Shown one piece after another: positions 7,882 through 16,251 of a DNA stretch of 64,000 bases. The notes beneath the pieces were generated by a model. That model was not told the origin of the DNA, made no database searches, and was given only the letters and a program-made list of their open reading frames with translations. Each line of letters opens with the position of its first letter. Within the stretch, counting starts at the first letter, position 1. A program made the position numbers and the translations under genes. The stretch is from Planctomycetia bacterium (GTDB lineage Bacteria > Planctomycetota > Planctomycetia > Pirellulales > PNKZ01), in contig JAIOPP010000069.1 in assembly GCA_021413845.1 (NCBI GenBank), positions 1 through 64,000 of the forward strand, written 5' to 3'.

Positions 7882-8712
7882 ATGCTCGACCTTGCCCTCC
7901 AGATCTCAGCCGCCGCCGACTACATTCGGAGTCGTTGGAAGCGTAAGCCGCAGGTCGGCATCGTCCTCGGGACCGGCTTGGGCGACTTCGCCGCCGAGGT
8001 CGAAGCGGAAGTAGTCATCCCCTATGGCGACATCCCCCACTTTCCGGCTCCGACCGCCTTAGGCCACAAGGGCCGACTGGTTTGCGGAACCTGTCGCGGG
8101 GTCCCCGTCGTCACCATGGACGGACGCTACCATTGCTACGAGGGATACTCGCTCAAGCAGATCACCCTGCCGGTGCGGGTGCTCAAGGAGCTCGGCATCG
8201 AGTTGCTGGTTCTCTCGAATGCCTCGGGCGGGATGAATCCTCGGTTTCAAGTCGGCGACGTCATGATCATCGTCGACCATATCAACCTGATGGGGGACAA
8301 CCCGCTCATCGGGCCGAACGACGATGCGCTCGGCCCTCGCTTCCCCCACATGTGCGATGTATACGATAGCTCGTTGGTCGATCGGGCCATGGAGATCGCC
8401 CGGCAAGCCGACTTCACGGCCCATCGCGGGGTGTATGTCGGGCTCAAGGGGCCGAACTTCGAGACCCGAGCCGAGTACCGCTTTCTCCGGACGATCGGAG
8501 CCGACGCGGTCGGGATGTCGACGGTGCCCGAGGTGATCGTGGCGGCCCACATGCGGCTGCCGGTCTTGGCGATCTCGGCCGTGACGAACGTCTGCGACCC
8601 AGACGCTCTGGAGAAAGCCACGGGCGAAGACGTGATCGATGCCGCGAAGATCGCCGAGCCGAAAATGCGCAGGATCGTGCTGGAGATTCTCGCCGAGCGG
8701 GCCTCGCGATAG
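7882..8712 (+). CDS. punA: Purine nucleoside phosphorylase (trimeric type)
   Basis: Catalyses phosphorolysis of purine nucleosides to the free base and (deoxy)ribose 1-phosphate in purine salvage. At 276 residues it fits the low-molecular-mass, trimeric class. Visible motifs are the phosphate-binding GIVLGTGLGDF loop, GHKGRLVCGT, RYHCYEGYS, the LSNASGGMNP stretch, and KGPNFETRAEYR with the base-contacting Glu. AVTNVCD supplies the Asn found in enzymes specific for guanosine and inosine, so 6-oxopurines are the probable substrates. It appears to be a single-gene transcript, 125 bases after smpB and followed by a 463-base gap. Confidence 0.94.
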   Translation: MLDLALQISAAADYIRSRWKRKPQVGIVLGTGLGDFAAEVEAEVVIPYGDIPHFPAPTALGHKGRLVCGTCRGVPVVTMDGRYHCYEGYSLKQITLPVRVLKELGIELLVLSNASGGMNPRFQVGDVMIIVDHINLMGDNPLIGPNDDALGPRFPHMCDVYDSSLVDRAMEIARQADFTAHRGVYVGLKGPNFETRAEYRFLRTIGADAVGMSTVPEVIVAAHMRLPVLAISAVTNVCDPDALEKATGEDVIDAAKIAEPKMRRIVLEILAERASR

Positions 8713-9175
8713 TTCCTCGGTCGCAAGTTTTCCTATCGCATGACACCGAACGATGTCAAATCGCGCGAAGTCCCTTGACTATCGACGGTTTTGATCGCTT
8801 CTTGAACAGCTGCCCATAGTAGCTGCTCACAACTTAGGCGAGCCGAGGAACTGCCCTTGGGCTATTTGGTGGAAAATCGTATCGTTTCGCCGTTGTTCCT
8901 TATCGCGCGCATCTTCACGGCACGATATTAGCAAATAGCTAACTCGGGAAGCGCGGCTGCAATCGTTGTCGCCGCATCGACCCATCGGAACCGTCTCCAG
9001 TATTGACCATGCATCGCTAGATTATGCATCGATATTGATAGCGTACCGATGGGCGCATGGATTCGCGCCCTTGTGACTGCGATCTCCTTGCGACCGATGA
9101 ATGCTTCCCGAGGTTTCGGTTTTTAATCGAGCCGACATGATGTCGGGCGGTTAGGGTCACCGAGGGGAGGCGGTT
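8713..9175. other. 463-base gap with several small repeats
   Basis: No gene is supported. CCCATCGG (8981-8988) and CCGATGGG (9046-9053) form an inverted pair. Inside them ATGCATCG occurs twice, at 9009-9016 and 9024-9031, exactly 15 bases apart. Nearer the next gene there is the palindrome at 9132-9146. The density suggests a regulatory region for the gene at 9176, but no regulator can be named. Confidence 0.4.
9132..9146. promoter_or_regulatory. CCGACAT-G-ATGTCGG palindrome upstream of the gene at 9176
   Basis: Two 7-base arms around a single central base, 30 bases before the ATG and just before the Shine-Dalgarno sequence (GAGGGGAGG). The one-base centre favours a protein operator over an RNA hairpin. 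Function is inferred only from symmetry and position. Confidence 0.35.
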
Positions 9176-10249
9176 ATGGCTTCGGTCTCACTGCTACATT
9201 CCACGTCGCCGCGAACTCTTCGCCGACGTTCTTACTGGACGACGTTCTCTAGGTCGTCGCATCCCTGGCTCCGAACGTTCGGCATTCTGCTGAGCGTCGG
9301 ATTATTGCTGGAGATCGGCGTGCGCGTGCTGGAATACGCGACCGACCTTCCGCTTGACGATGCCCGCAGCGCAGCGAAATGCAAACTCGCTCCGGGTGCC
9401 TTGCTCGGCGGCCGCACGATCAACAGCAGCGGCTATTGGGATAGCGATTTCACCGACGCTTCCGCTTCCGGCGAGCATCGCCGCGTGGCCGTGCTCGGCG
9501 GGCTTTCCACGCTGGCCGGTGATGCCGACACCAACTTCACGACCCAACTCGAACGGCTCGTGCCCGATCTCGAAGTCGACCATTTCGGGCTCCCCGACGC
9601 CGGGCCGCGCGAATACGCCGCGCAAGTCGTTCACGATATCTTGCGCCGACGGCCCAAACGCGTGATGATTTGCTTAGACGCCACGACCGACTTCATGCCG
9701 CACGATTCGCAAGCTCACCGGCTCGATTGCCGTGCGCTGCAACTCGCCGAATCGTTGCTGGCTCCGGCCACGGCGACGGCCGTCGACTCGCTGAGCCCTC
9801 TTCGCTTGACGGAAACGCTCGGCTATGACGAATACGTTCGCCGCCGCGCCGCGACCGTGGCCGCCTCGCGCAAGAGCGCAAATGCCGAACAAGACCAACG
9901 CCGGCGCGACGCTCAGAACGCTTTCGAGCGTCTGGTGCGAGTTTGCCGGAAGCGAAACATTCCCGTGACGCTCGTCTTGCTGCCGGGTGAATTCCAGCTC
10001 AGCTCGCAACTCACCGCGGCGTTTTGTCGTCGGATGCAGTACGATCCCGCAGAGCTCGACTTGGAATTGCCGCAACGTCGCTGGAGCGCATTGGCCGAGC
10101 ATTTACAAGTCGCGACGATCGATCTCCTGCCCGCCTTGCGCGAAAAGGGAGAGATCGTCTATCAGCCGAACTCCTCCGACTGGAACGACCGCGGACAGAC
10201 GATCGTCGCGGAGACGATCGCTCGCGACTTGAACAATCGCGGCATCTAA
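9176..10249 (+). CDS. Membrane-anchored SGNH-like protein of unknown function
   Basis: A 357-residue protein with one hydrophobic segment at about residues 33-52 (RTFGILLSVGLLLEIGVRVLE), so most of it should lie outside the cytoplasm. The remainder looks like an AlgX/SGNH-type fold: RRVAVLGGLSTLAGDADTNF occupies the place of the GDS loop, VMICLDATTD the central strand, IPVTLVLLPGEFQ a later strand, and SSDWNDRGQTIVAETI the usual D-x-x-H block. The nucleophile Ser and the terminal His are not in canonical form. It may be a catalytically altered member. Such proteins often work in O-acetylation of exopolysaccharide. The start has a strong GGGGAGG site. Confidence 0.55.
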   Translation: MASVSLLHSTSPRTLRRRSYWTTFSRSSHPWLRTFGILLSVGLLLEIGVRVLEYATDLPLDDARSAAKCKLAPGALLGGRTINSSGYWDSDFTDASASGEHRRVAVLGGLSTLAGDADTNFTTQLERLVPDLEVDHFGLPDAGPREYAAQVVHDILRRRPKRVMICLDATTDFMPHDSQAHRLDCRALQLAESLLAPATATAVDSLSPLRLTETLGYDEYVRRRAATVAASRKSANAEQDQRRRDAQNAFERLVRVCRKRNIPVTLVLLPGEFQLSSQLTAAFCRRMQYDPAELDLELPQRRWSALAEHLQVATIDLLPALREKGEIVYQPNSSDWNDRGQTIVAETIARDLNNRGI

Positions 10250-10254
10250 ACCAT

Positions 10255-13200
10255 CTATTTCGCCGAGAGGGTCTTCGACGGAGCGCGGCTCATCAGGTAA
10301 GCGAAGAAGTCTCGCAGTTCTTGATCCTTCAAGTCGTTCAACTGATTCTCGGGCATCAGCGAGATCGGTAGAGCTTGCAGCTCTTCGATATCGTCTCGAT
10401 TCAATAAGACCGGCCGATTATCCGCTCCGCGCAGCGTGACGGTCCGCGTGTTTTGTTCCGTGATCAAACCGGTCAGCGTCCGACCGTCGCTCGTAGTCAC
10501 TGCAAAGCTCGTAAACTCTTCGCGAATCGCCGCGCTCGGGTCGACGACCGCCGTCAGCAGAAAATCGAGGTTCGAGCGCTCGTAACCGGTCAAGTCGGGC
10601 CCGGTCTTACCTCCTTCGCCGAACAACGTATGACAGACCGCGCATTTCTTCGTGAAGATCGCATGCCCGAGCGTCGGGTTGCCGCCGCCGGACTTGATGA
10701 GCGCCGTTAATCGCTTCGCTTGATTTTGCTTCTCGGCCGGAGTCGCACGAATCTTTCCCCAGTGTTTCGTCATCAACTTCTTCACTTCGGGGTCGGCATG
10801 CATCGACATCGTTTGTACCACGTCTTGCGGCAACGCGCTTTTGGGAATCAAGCCGTCGTCGACTTGCTTCAACATCAACAGCGCCGAACTCGGCCGCGAG
10901 CCCAACAGCTTTTGCGCCGTGGACCGCACCCCTTGTTCATCGGGTAGCGCGCTGTGATACAGCCGCACGACGGTCTCGCCGATCTTCGGATCGTCGAAGT
11001 TCATCAGCGCGTCCAAGCTCGCGCGCTTGAGCGAGTGCGACGGCGTCGTCGACAATAGCTTCAGCAAGACATCGACCGCTTTCGGCTGTCGAATCTCCCC
11101 GAGAATCTCGACGTAGGCGAGCCGCGTCGGCTTGTCGGCCTGCTCGTCGCCGACGAGCGCGAGTGCCGTGCCGATGGCCTCGGCCTTACCGAGTCGCATC
11201 CCCAGAGCGAGATCGCTCTTGCCGAGGTTCGCTTGGTAGGCGTCGAGTTCCAGGGCGAGCGCTTGCGGCAGGCCCTCGATCTTGCGACCCCGAAACGCTT
11301 CGAGCAGGCCGGCCATCAGCCGATTCTTGCGGGCCGCATCCGGAGCAAGCGTCAGCAGCTTCGCACACGTTTGCAAATCGGCCGGCTCGCCCGTCATGGA
11401 GTAGCGCTGCATCACCCGCTCGATGACGAACTTGTCGACGATCGGCAGCGACCAGAATTGCTTTTCGGCGAAGAGCGCCAAGACGGCGTCGCGATCGGAT
11501 TCGGCCTTCGCTTCGACGGCCCACCAGATCAAGAGGGGCAAATGCAGATCGGCGATGTCTTCGCTGCGCGCGGCCAGCGCGCGGACGATCGGCAAACCAA
11601 CCTCGGCCGGCAAGCGCTTCGCCGACGACGCCAACTGCGAGCGCACCTGCACGTTCGGCTCCGCTGCGGCCAGCTTCGCCATTGCGACGGCTACCGCCGG
11701 CGGCGCACGTCGATCGTCGCCGAGCAAACGCACCGTCCAGCGACGAACATCGGCATTCCCGTGCCGCAAGCCTGCCAGCGCCAAGCTTTCGTCGAGCCCG
11801 TCGAGACGATGCGAAACCCACAAGGCCTCCAAAGCGCGAGGGTCTTCGGTGTCGATCAGTGCGCGCATTTTCGGCAGCAACGCCTTCTCTTTCCGTTCGC
11901 TCAACACGCGCACCGCTTGTTGTCGAAACCATTTATTCGCGTGGCCCAACAAGGCAACGAGTTCGTCGGTCGATTGTTTCGCAAGATCGAACGGCTTGAG
12001 CGGCGCGCTACCTTTCACCTGCATCCGATAAATGCGGCCGCTTCCCTTATGCCAGTTGTCGCGCGGATCGACGTGCGTTAGCCGACTGTCGTACCAGTCG
12101 GCGATGTAGACCGCCCCATCCGGCCCGACTTCGACGTCGACCGGCCGAAACCAATGGTCGGCCGTGAGACAAAGCATCGGCATGTCGATCGTCCGATAAG
12201 TCGAAGTGTCGGGCAGAAGCTCGCTGGCCCAAACGCGATTGTGCAGCGCGTTGCCCGCGACGATCTGGTGCTCGAATCGCTTTGGAAACTGCCCCCCTTC
12301 GTAAATCAAAAACGTTTGCGGGAACCGATCGGCATCTCCTTCGTGCCGCATGTGCTCGAAGTATCCGAACGCGAAGGGATTGGTCAGCGGCCCATGTTTG
12401 CTCCACCCCTTGATCCCATAGGAGCCCTGCGGATAGTACATGCCGCGCGTCCGTCCGCCGTTGGTGCCGGAGAAGACTCGGCCGGCTTTGTCGATTTCGA
12501 GGCTGAACGTGTTGCCCCCACCCTCTGCGTAAATCTCGAACACGCGCTTGTCGGGATGGTAGCGCCAAATCATCTGCCCTTGAAACGCGACGTTCTTCGT
12601 CACATCGCTGCTCACCACGCCCGTCGTCGTGCTCCCGTTGGCTCCGTACAACCAACCATCGGGCCCCAGCTTGATGCTGTTCGCGACGGAGTGCGTGTCT
12701 TCCAGTCCGAAGCCGCTCAGGCGCACTTCGGGATCGGCATCGGGGACGTCGTCGCCATCGGCATCGGGATAGAACAACAGATACGGCGGGTTCATCACCC
12801 AGATTCCGCCGTGTCCGACGGCAACCGAAGTGGCGATGTTCAAGCCCGTGATGACATCTTTCGACTTGTCGAACTTGCCGTCGCCGTCGACGTCTTCGAA
12901 GACCGTGATCTTATCGAGCCCCTTCTCGCCTTGCGGCGGGGGAGCGGGAACTTTGTCGAACACGGCGCGTAAATATTGGTCGTACTTCACGACCTTCAGC
13001 CCCGCCGGAAAGGGATACTGGCGATACTGCACGACCCACAGCCGACCGCGCGCGTCCCACGACATATAAAGGGGTTGGGTCACGGTCGGCTCGTGCGCCA
13101 GCACTTGCATCTCGAAGCCCTCTTGAAGTTGAAACATCTTCACCGCGGCCTCGGGCGGCGTCGGCAGCGAGTCGTCGCCGACTTCTCCTTTGCCCTGAAA

Positions 13201-14142
13201 ACTCTGCATCACGCGGGCCACATCGTCGTTGCCGGCGAGATCTTTCTTCATGACGTCGCGCGAAGCACCGGCCTCGGCTCGGCCGTCGTCCCATACGGGC
13301 GGCTTACGGTCGGCGGCCCAGTAGATTGCGTTCGTCAAGATCCGTTTGAAGGCCGGTGTGGCGAAGTCTTTTTCGTGACCGAGCGAGGTATAAACGATGC
13401 GCGACTTGCCGAACGTGTTCGTCCAGAGCACCGGATGCGTCACCGGCTTTCCGGCATCGAGCGCGATGCCGTTCAAGAGGGTTTGCGTCCCCTTTTTCGT
13501 CGTGCATTTATAGAGCGAACCGCCGGAATGGAACGAACCTTGGCGCACGCCGCTGAGGATCGGATGGCCTTGCGCGTGCGAAGCGATCGAGACGTCGGTC
13601 CCCTCTTCGTTACGATAGTGGCCGTCGTACTTGCCGCCGAGCACTTCCTCATCGAAGGCCGGCCATTGATCGAGTTCGGCGGCGGTTTTCACTCCCGCTC
13701 GGGACGCGAAGGCGTGGCTCGTCGTGCGGATGCCGACGAGAGGCTTGCCCGCCTTTAAGAAGTTGCGCACATGATCCAACTCGGTCTTCGGCAACGGACG
13801 CCGCCGCACGGAAACGAACAGGAGATCCGCTTGCTCGATCGCCTCGATGCCGGGAAAGTGGTTCAAGTTTTTCGGATCGGCATGGATGACGATCGATTTG
13901 ATGCCGAGCGGATCGAGATCGCTTTTGATAAACGCCGGGACCGTCTCCCACGTTTTGTATTCGTCTTCGCCGATCAGAAACGCCACGGTCAGCGGTTTTT
14001 CCGTCGCGACTTTCTCTGGGGCGACCTTTTCTACGGCGCCTTTCTCTGCAGGGGGCTGATCGGCGGCAGATGCCGACACACCTGCGGCACAAGCAACCGC
14101 GAGGCACGCGAAGCGAACCGAAAACATCGGAAATCGAAGCAT
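10255..14142 (-). CDS. PVC-type haem-binding CxxCH protein with ThuA domain
   Basis: A 1295-residue exported protein. ATG 14140-14142 is chosen because it gives a clean signal peptide (SVRFACLAVACAAGVSASA). Order of parts: a Glu/Lys-rich linker; a ThuA (trehalose-utilisation type) domain at about 45-260 (IRTTSHAFA, HYRNEEGTDV); a membrane-bound-dehydrogenase-like beta-propeller at about 320-700 (MSWDARGRLWVVQYRQYP, DGWLYGANG); HEAT-like helices; and a class I cytochrome c with C1167-x2-C1170-H1171 (CAVCH) plus distal Met in SLMPENQ. These proteins are abundant in Planctomycetes and thought to act in periplasmic sugar oxidation or degradation. Substrate unknown. It converges with the 9176 gene (5 bases apart). 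Confidence 0.9.
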   Translation of the reverse strand: MLRFPMFSVRFACLAVACAAGVSASAADQPPAEKGAVEKVAPEKVATEKPLTVAFLIGEDEYKTWETVPAFIKSDLDPLGIKSIVIHADPKNLNHFPGIEAIEQADLLFVSVRRRPLPKTELDHVRNFLKAGKPLVGIRTTSHAFASRAGVKTAAELDQWPAFDEEVLGGKYDGHYRNEEGTDVSIASHAQGHPILSGVRQGSFHSGGSLYKCTTKKGTQTLLNGIALDAGKPVTHPVLWTNTFGKSRIVYTSLGHEKDFATPAFKRILTNAIYWAADRKPPVWDDGRAEAGASRDVMKKDLAGNDDVARVMQSFQGKGEVGDDSLPTPPEAAVKMFQLQEGFEMQVLAHEPTVTQPLYMSWDARGRLWVVQYRQYPFPAGLKVVKYDQYLRAVFDKVPAPPPQGEKGLDKITVFEDVDGDGKFDKSKDVITGLNIATSVAVGHGGIWVMNPPYLLFYPDADGDDVPDADPEVRLSGFGLEDTHSVANSIKLGPDGWLYGANGSTTTGVVSSDVTKNVAFQGQMIWRYHPDKRVFEIYAEGGGNTFSLEIDKAGRVFSGTNGGRTRGMYYPQGSYGIKGWSKHGPLTNPFAFGYFEHMRHEGDADRFPQTFLIYEGGQFPKRFEHQIVAGNALHNRVWASELLPDTSTYRTIDMPMLCLTADHWFRPVDVEVGPDGAVYIADWYDSRLTHVDPRDNWHKGSGRIYRMQVKGSAPLKPFDLAKQSTDELVALLGHANKWFRQQAVRVLSERKEKALLPKMRALIDTEDPRALEALWVSHRLDGLDESLALAGLRHGNADVRRWTVRLLGDDRRAPPAVAVAMAKLAAAEPNVQVRSQLASSAKRLPAEVGLPIVRALAARSEDIADLHLPLLIWWAVEAKAESDRDAVLALFAEKQFWSLPIVDKFVIERVMQRYSMTGEPADLQTCAKLLTLAPDAARKNRLMAGLLEAFRGRKIEGLPQALALELDAYQANLGKSDLALGMRLGKAEAIGTALALVGDEQADKPTRLAYVEILGEIRQPKAVDVLLKLLSTTPSHSLKRASLDALMNFDDPKIGETVVRLYHSALPDEQGVRSTAQKLLGSRPSSALLMLKQVDDGLIPKSALPQDVVQTMSMHADPEVKKLMTKHWGKIRATPAEKQNQAKRLTALIKSGGGNPTLGHAIFTKKCAVCHTLFGEGGKTGPDLTGYERSNLDFLLTAVVDPSAAIREEFTSFAVTTSDGRTLTGLITEQNTRTVTLRGADNRPVLLNRDDIEELQALPISLMPENQLNDLKDQELRDFFAYLMSRAPSKTLSAK

Positions 14143-14319
14143 TGCGAATGTCCCTCGGCCACGGCATTTCCGCCGCGAGTCGTAGTTGCAGGCTAACTCA
14201 AAGTGAACTCGGATCATACGCTGCCCAGTGAGCGGGTCGCAACCGGCTTTCCCGTGTGGTAAGTTGCCGCTCTCGCGCGAACGACTCACCATTACCCGCT
14301 GAAAAGTACCGTTTTTGCG

Positions 14320-15045
14320 ATGAAGATCCTGCCGGTCATCGACTTACTTGCCGGAGTCGTCGTGCAAGGAATCGCGGGGCGGCGGAGCGAATATCGCCCC
14401 ATCGTAAGTCGGCTCTGCGCCGATCCCTCGCCGGCAAGCGTCGCTCGAGGATTTCGCGACACGTTCGGCTTCGACACCTGCTACCTTGCCGATCTCGATG
14501 CGATCGCGGGAGCGGAACCGAGTTGGCGACTTTACGACGAGGTCGTCGCCGCCGGCTTGCAACCGTGGATCGACGCGGGCACAGGCGACGTCGCGCAAGC
14601 GCGTGCGTTGAATCGCTATCTCGACCAGCACGCGCCGCAAGGTCGCGTCGTCATCGGTTTGGAATCGTTGCTCGACGCCGATTCGCTCTCCGAGATCATC
14701 GCCGCGCTCTCGCCGCAGCGCGCGGTCTTCAGCCTCGACCTTCGCGACGGCCGGCCGTTGACGAGCGCGCCGGCGTTCGACTCGCTTGATCCGATGCATA
14801 TCGCCGAGTTCGCCGTCGCTGCGGGAATCGAAGCGTTGATCGTGCTCGATCTCAGTGCCGTGGGCATGAACGCCGGCGTGCCGACACTCGTTCTCTGCCG
14901 CACGCTCCGCGCGCGCTATCCGAAGCTCGAGCTCATCAGCGGCGGCGGAGTTCGCAATCAAGCCGACCTAAGATCGCTTGCCGCAGCAGGCTGCAACCAA
15001 ACCTTGCTCTCGTCCGCTTTGCATAAGGGGGACATTCTACTTTAA
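14320..15045 (+). CDS. HisA/HisF-related TIM-barrel protein (COG1411 type)
   Basis: A 241-residue barrel protein related to HisA. The first strand has LPVIDLLAGVVVQGIAGRR, with an Asp equivalent to the HisA catalytic Asp, then FDTCYLADLDAI, VFSLDLRDGRPL, VLDLSAVGMNAG and ELISGGGVRNQADL for phosphate binding. The pattern fits the HisA-like group found in methanogens, methylotrophs and planctomycetes, which has been linked to tetrahydromethanopterin-dependent C1 metabolism, rather than HisA of histidine synthesis. That link is from memory of the family, and no other C1 gene is in the window. The last five residues (GDILL) are encoded by the palindrome at 15023-15069, so the C-terminus may be altered. 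Confidence 0.75.
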   Translation: MKILPVIDLLAGVVVQGIAGRRSEYRPIVSRLCADPSPASVARGFRDTFGFDTCYLADLDAIAGAEPSWRLYDEVVAAGLQPWIDAGTGDVAQARALNRYLDQHAPQGRVVIGLESLLDADSLSEIIAALSPQRAVFSLDLRDGRPLTSAPAFDSLDPMHIAEFAVAAGIEALIVLDLSAVGMNAGVPTLVLCRTLRARYPKLELISGGGVRNQADLRSLAAAGCNQTLLSSALHKGDILL

Positions 15046-15069
15046 TTAAAAAGTAGAATGTCCCCTTAT
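15023..15069. repeat. REP-like palindrome forming the ends of two convergent genes
   Basis: Left arm 15023-15043 (ATAAGGGGGACATTCTACTTT) and right arm 15050-15069 pair perfectly apart from one bulged G, with a six-base AT loop. The stop of the HisA-like gene (15043-15045) and of rsmH (15046-15048) both lie in the loop region. It can act as a bidirectional terminator. The long arms carrying GACATTCTACTTT look like a dispersed REP-type element rather than an ordinary terminator. Confidence 0.7.
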
Positions 15070-16128
15070 TGCGTGGCGGAGCTTTGCCGACGATGACCTT
15101 GGGTTGGCTCGTTGTTCTTCCGGCGTTGCGCGCGTGATTTCTTCCGCGATCTCGCCGTAGTCGCCCGCTTGAAGGCCCCGCTTGAAGGCCGCTTTCACTC
15201 GTCGATCTTCGCCCGAATGGAAGGAGAGCACGGCGACGCGCCCGCCCGGCTTGAGCATCGACGGCAGTTGCTTGAGAAACGTGTCGAGCGCGCCGAACTC
15301 GTCGTTCACGGCGATCCGTAACGCTTGAAACACGCGGCGTACGGAATCGTCGGGCGAGGCCTCGCCGCGGCGCAGCAAGCTTACGGCGGCTTCACGCACC
15401 ACCTCGGCCAGCGCACGCGTCGTCGTCAGCGGTCGCCGATCTTGCTCGCGCACGATCGCTTCGGCGAGTTCGCGGGCCAGAGGTTCGTCGGCGTTGTCGG
15501 TCAGCAGCTTAGCGAGTTCCTCGCTTTCCAACTTCGCGAGCAAGCCGGCCGCCGAGAGTCCGCGATTCGGGTTCATGCGCATATCGAGTGGGCCATCGGC
15601 CTTGAACGTGAAGCCGCGCGCCGGGTCGTCGATCTGCATCGACGACAGCCCTAGATCGGCGAGCACCATGTCGACCCCATCGGGTGCTTCCGCGGCAACG
15701 AACTGTGCTACGCCCGCATAGTTCATCCGTTTTACGACGAGCGACTCTGCGGGAAAGCCGAGTGCGCGAAGCCGCGATTCGGTTTTCGGAAGTTCCAAGG
15801 GATCGGCATCGACGGCGAGCAGTCGGCCTCCCGGCTGCACGGCCGTAAGCAGTTCGCGCGCATGGCCGCCGTAGCCGAGCGTGCAATCGACGACCGTTTC
15901 TCCCGGCCGTGGTGCGAGAACTTCGAGAATCTCTCGGACCATGATCGGGCGGTGCGTACCCGCCGGCGTCTTGCCTCCTTCGAGCACCTTCGCCACGTCG
16001 TCCGGGTAAAGCTCCGGGGCGTGCTCTTTATACTTCTCATGAAACTGACGAGGGTTTCGTCCGCTATAGCGCGGCCGACGACGATGGGGTTCCGATTGCG
16101 GATCAGGGCCGGGCTCGGCTTCGGACAT
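15046..16128 (-). CDS. rsmH: 16S rRNA (cytosine1402-N4)-methyltransferase
   Basis: RsmH (MraW) methylates N4 of C1402 in the ribosomal P site. The 360-residue protein starts at ATG 16126-16128 (GCGAGCGAG upstream). Motifs are H-R/K-P-I-M-V-R-E (HRPIMVREILE), the SAM loop DCTLGYGGHARELL, VLADLGLSSMQIDDPARGF, DMRMNP, FQALRIAVNDE and VLSFHSGEDR. The N-terminal 55 residues are basic and longer than in Escherichia coli. The usual terminus N-P-R-S-x-S-A-K-L-R is present, then RHAIRGHSTF, whose last residues come from the palindrome. No cell-wall (dcw) genes follow, unlike in many bacteria where rsmH opens the mra/dcw cluster. Confidence 0.94.
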   Translation of the reverse strand: MSEAEPGPDPQSEPHRRRPRYSGRNPRQFHEKYKEHAPELYPDDVAKVLEGGKTPAGTHRPIMVREILEVLAPRPGETVVDCTLGYGGHARELLTAVQPGGRLLAVDADPLELPKTESRLRALGFPAESLVVKRMNYAGVAQFVAAEAPDGVDMVLADLGLSSMQIDDPARGFTFKADGPLDMRMNPNRGLSAAGLLAKLESEELAKLLTDNADEPLARELAEAIVREQDRRPLTTTRALAEVVREAAVSLLRRGEASPDDSVRRVFQALRIAVNDEFGALDTFLKQLPSMLKPGGRVAVLSFHSGEDRRVKAAFKRGLQAGDYGEIAEEITRATPEEQRANPRSSSAKLRHAIRGHSTF

Positions 16129-16233
16129 ACTCGCTCGCAATGCTCAAGACAAAGGCTGCGACAGGGCAACATCGCAGTTTAGCATAGCGAACGCCGACGC
16201 AAGAGCGCGACCGAAACGCCCGATCGAAGGATC

Positions 16234-16251
16234 GGCTAAATGCCCGAGCCG
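16234..16251. repeat. 18-base identity shared with the end of the encapsulin gene (21390-21407)
   Basis: GGCTAAATGCCCGAGCCG covers the last codons and stop of the serine acetyltransferase gene on the minus strand. The identical 18 bases end the encapsulin gene. Both proteins therefore finish in Gly-Ser-Gly-Ile preceded by Gly or Asp. Confidence 0.6.
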
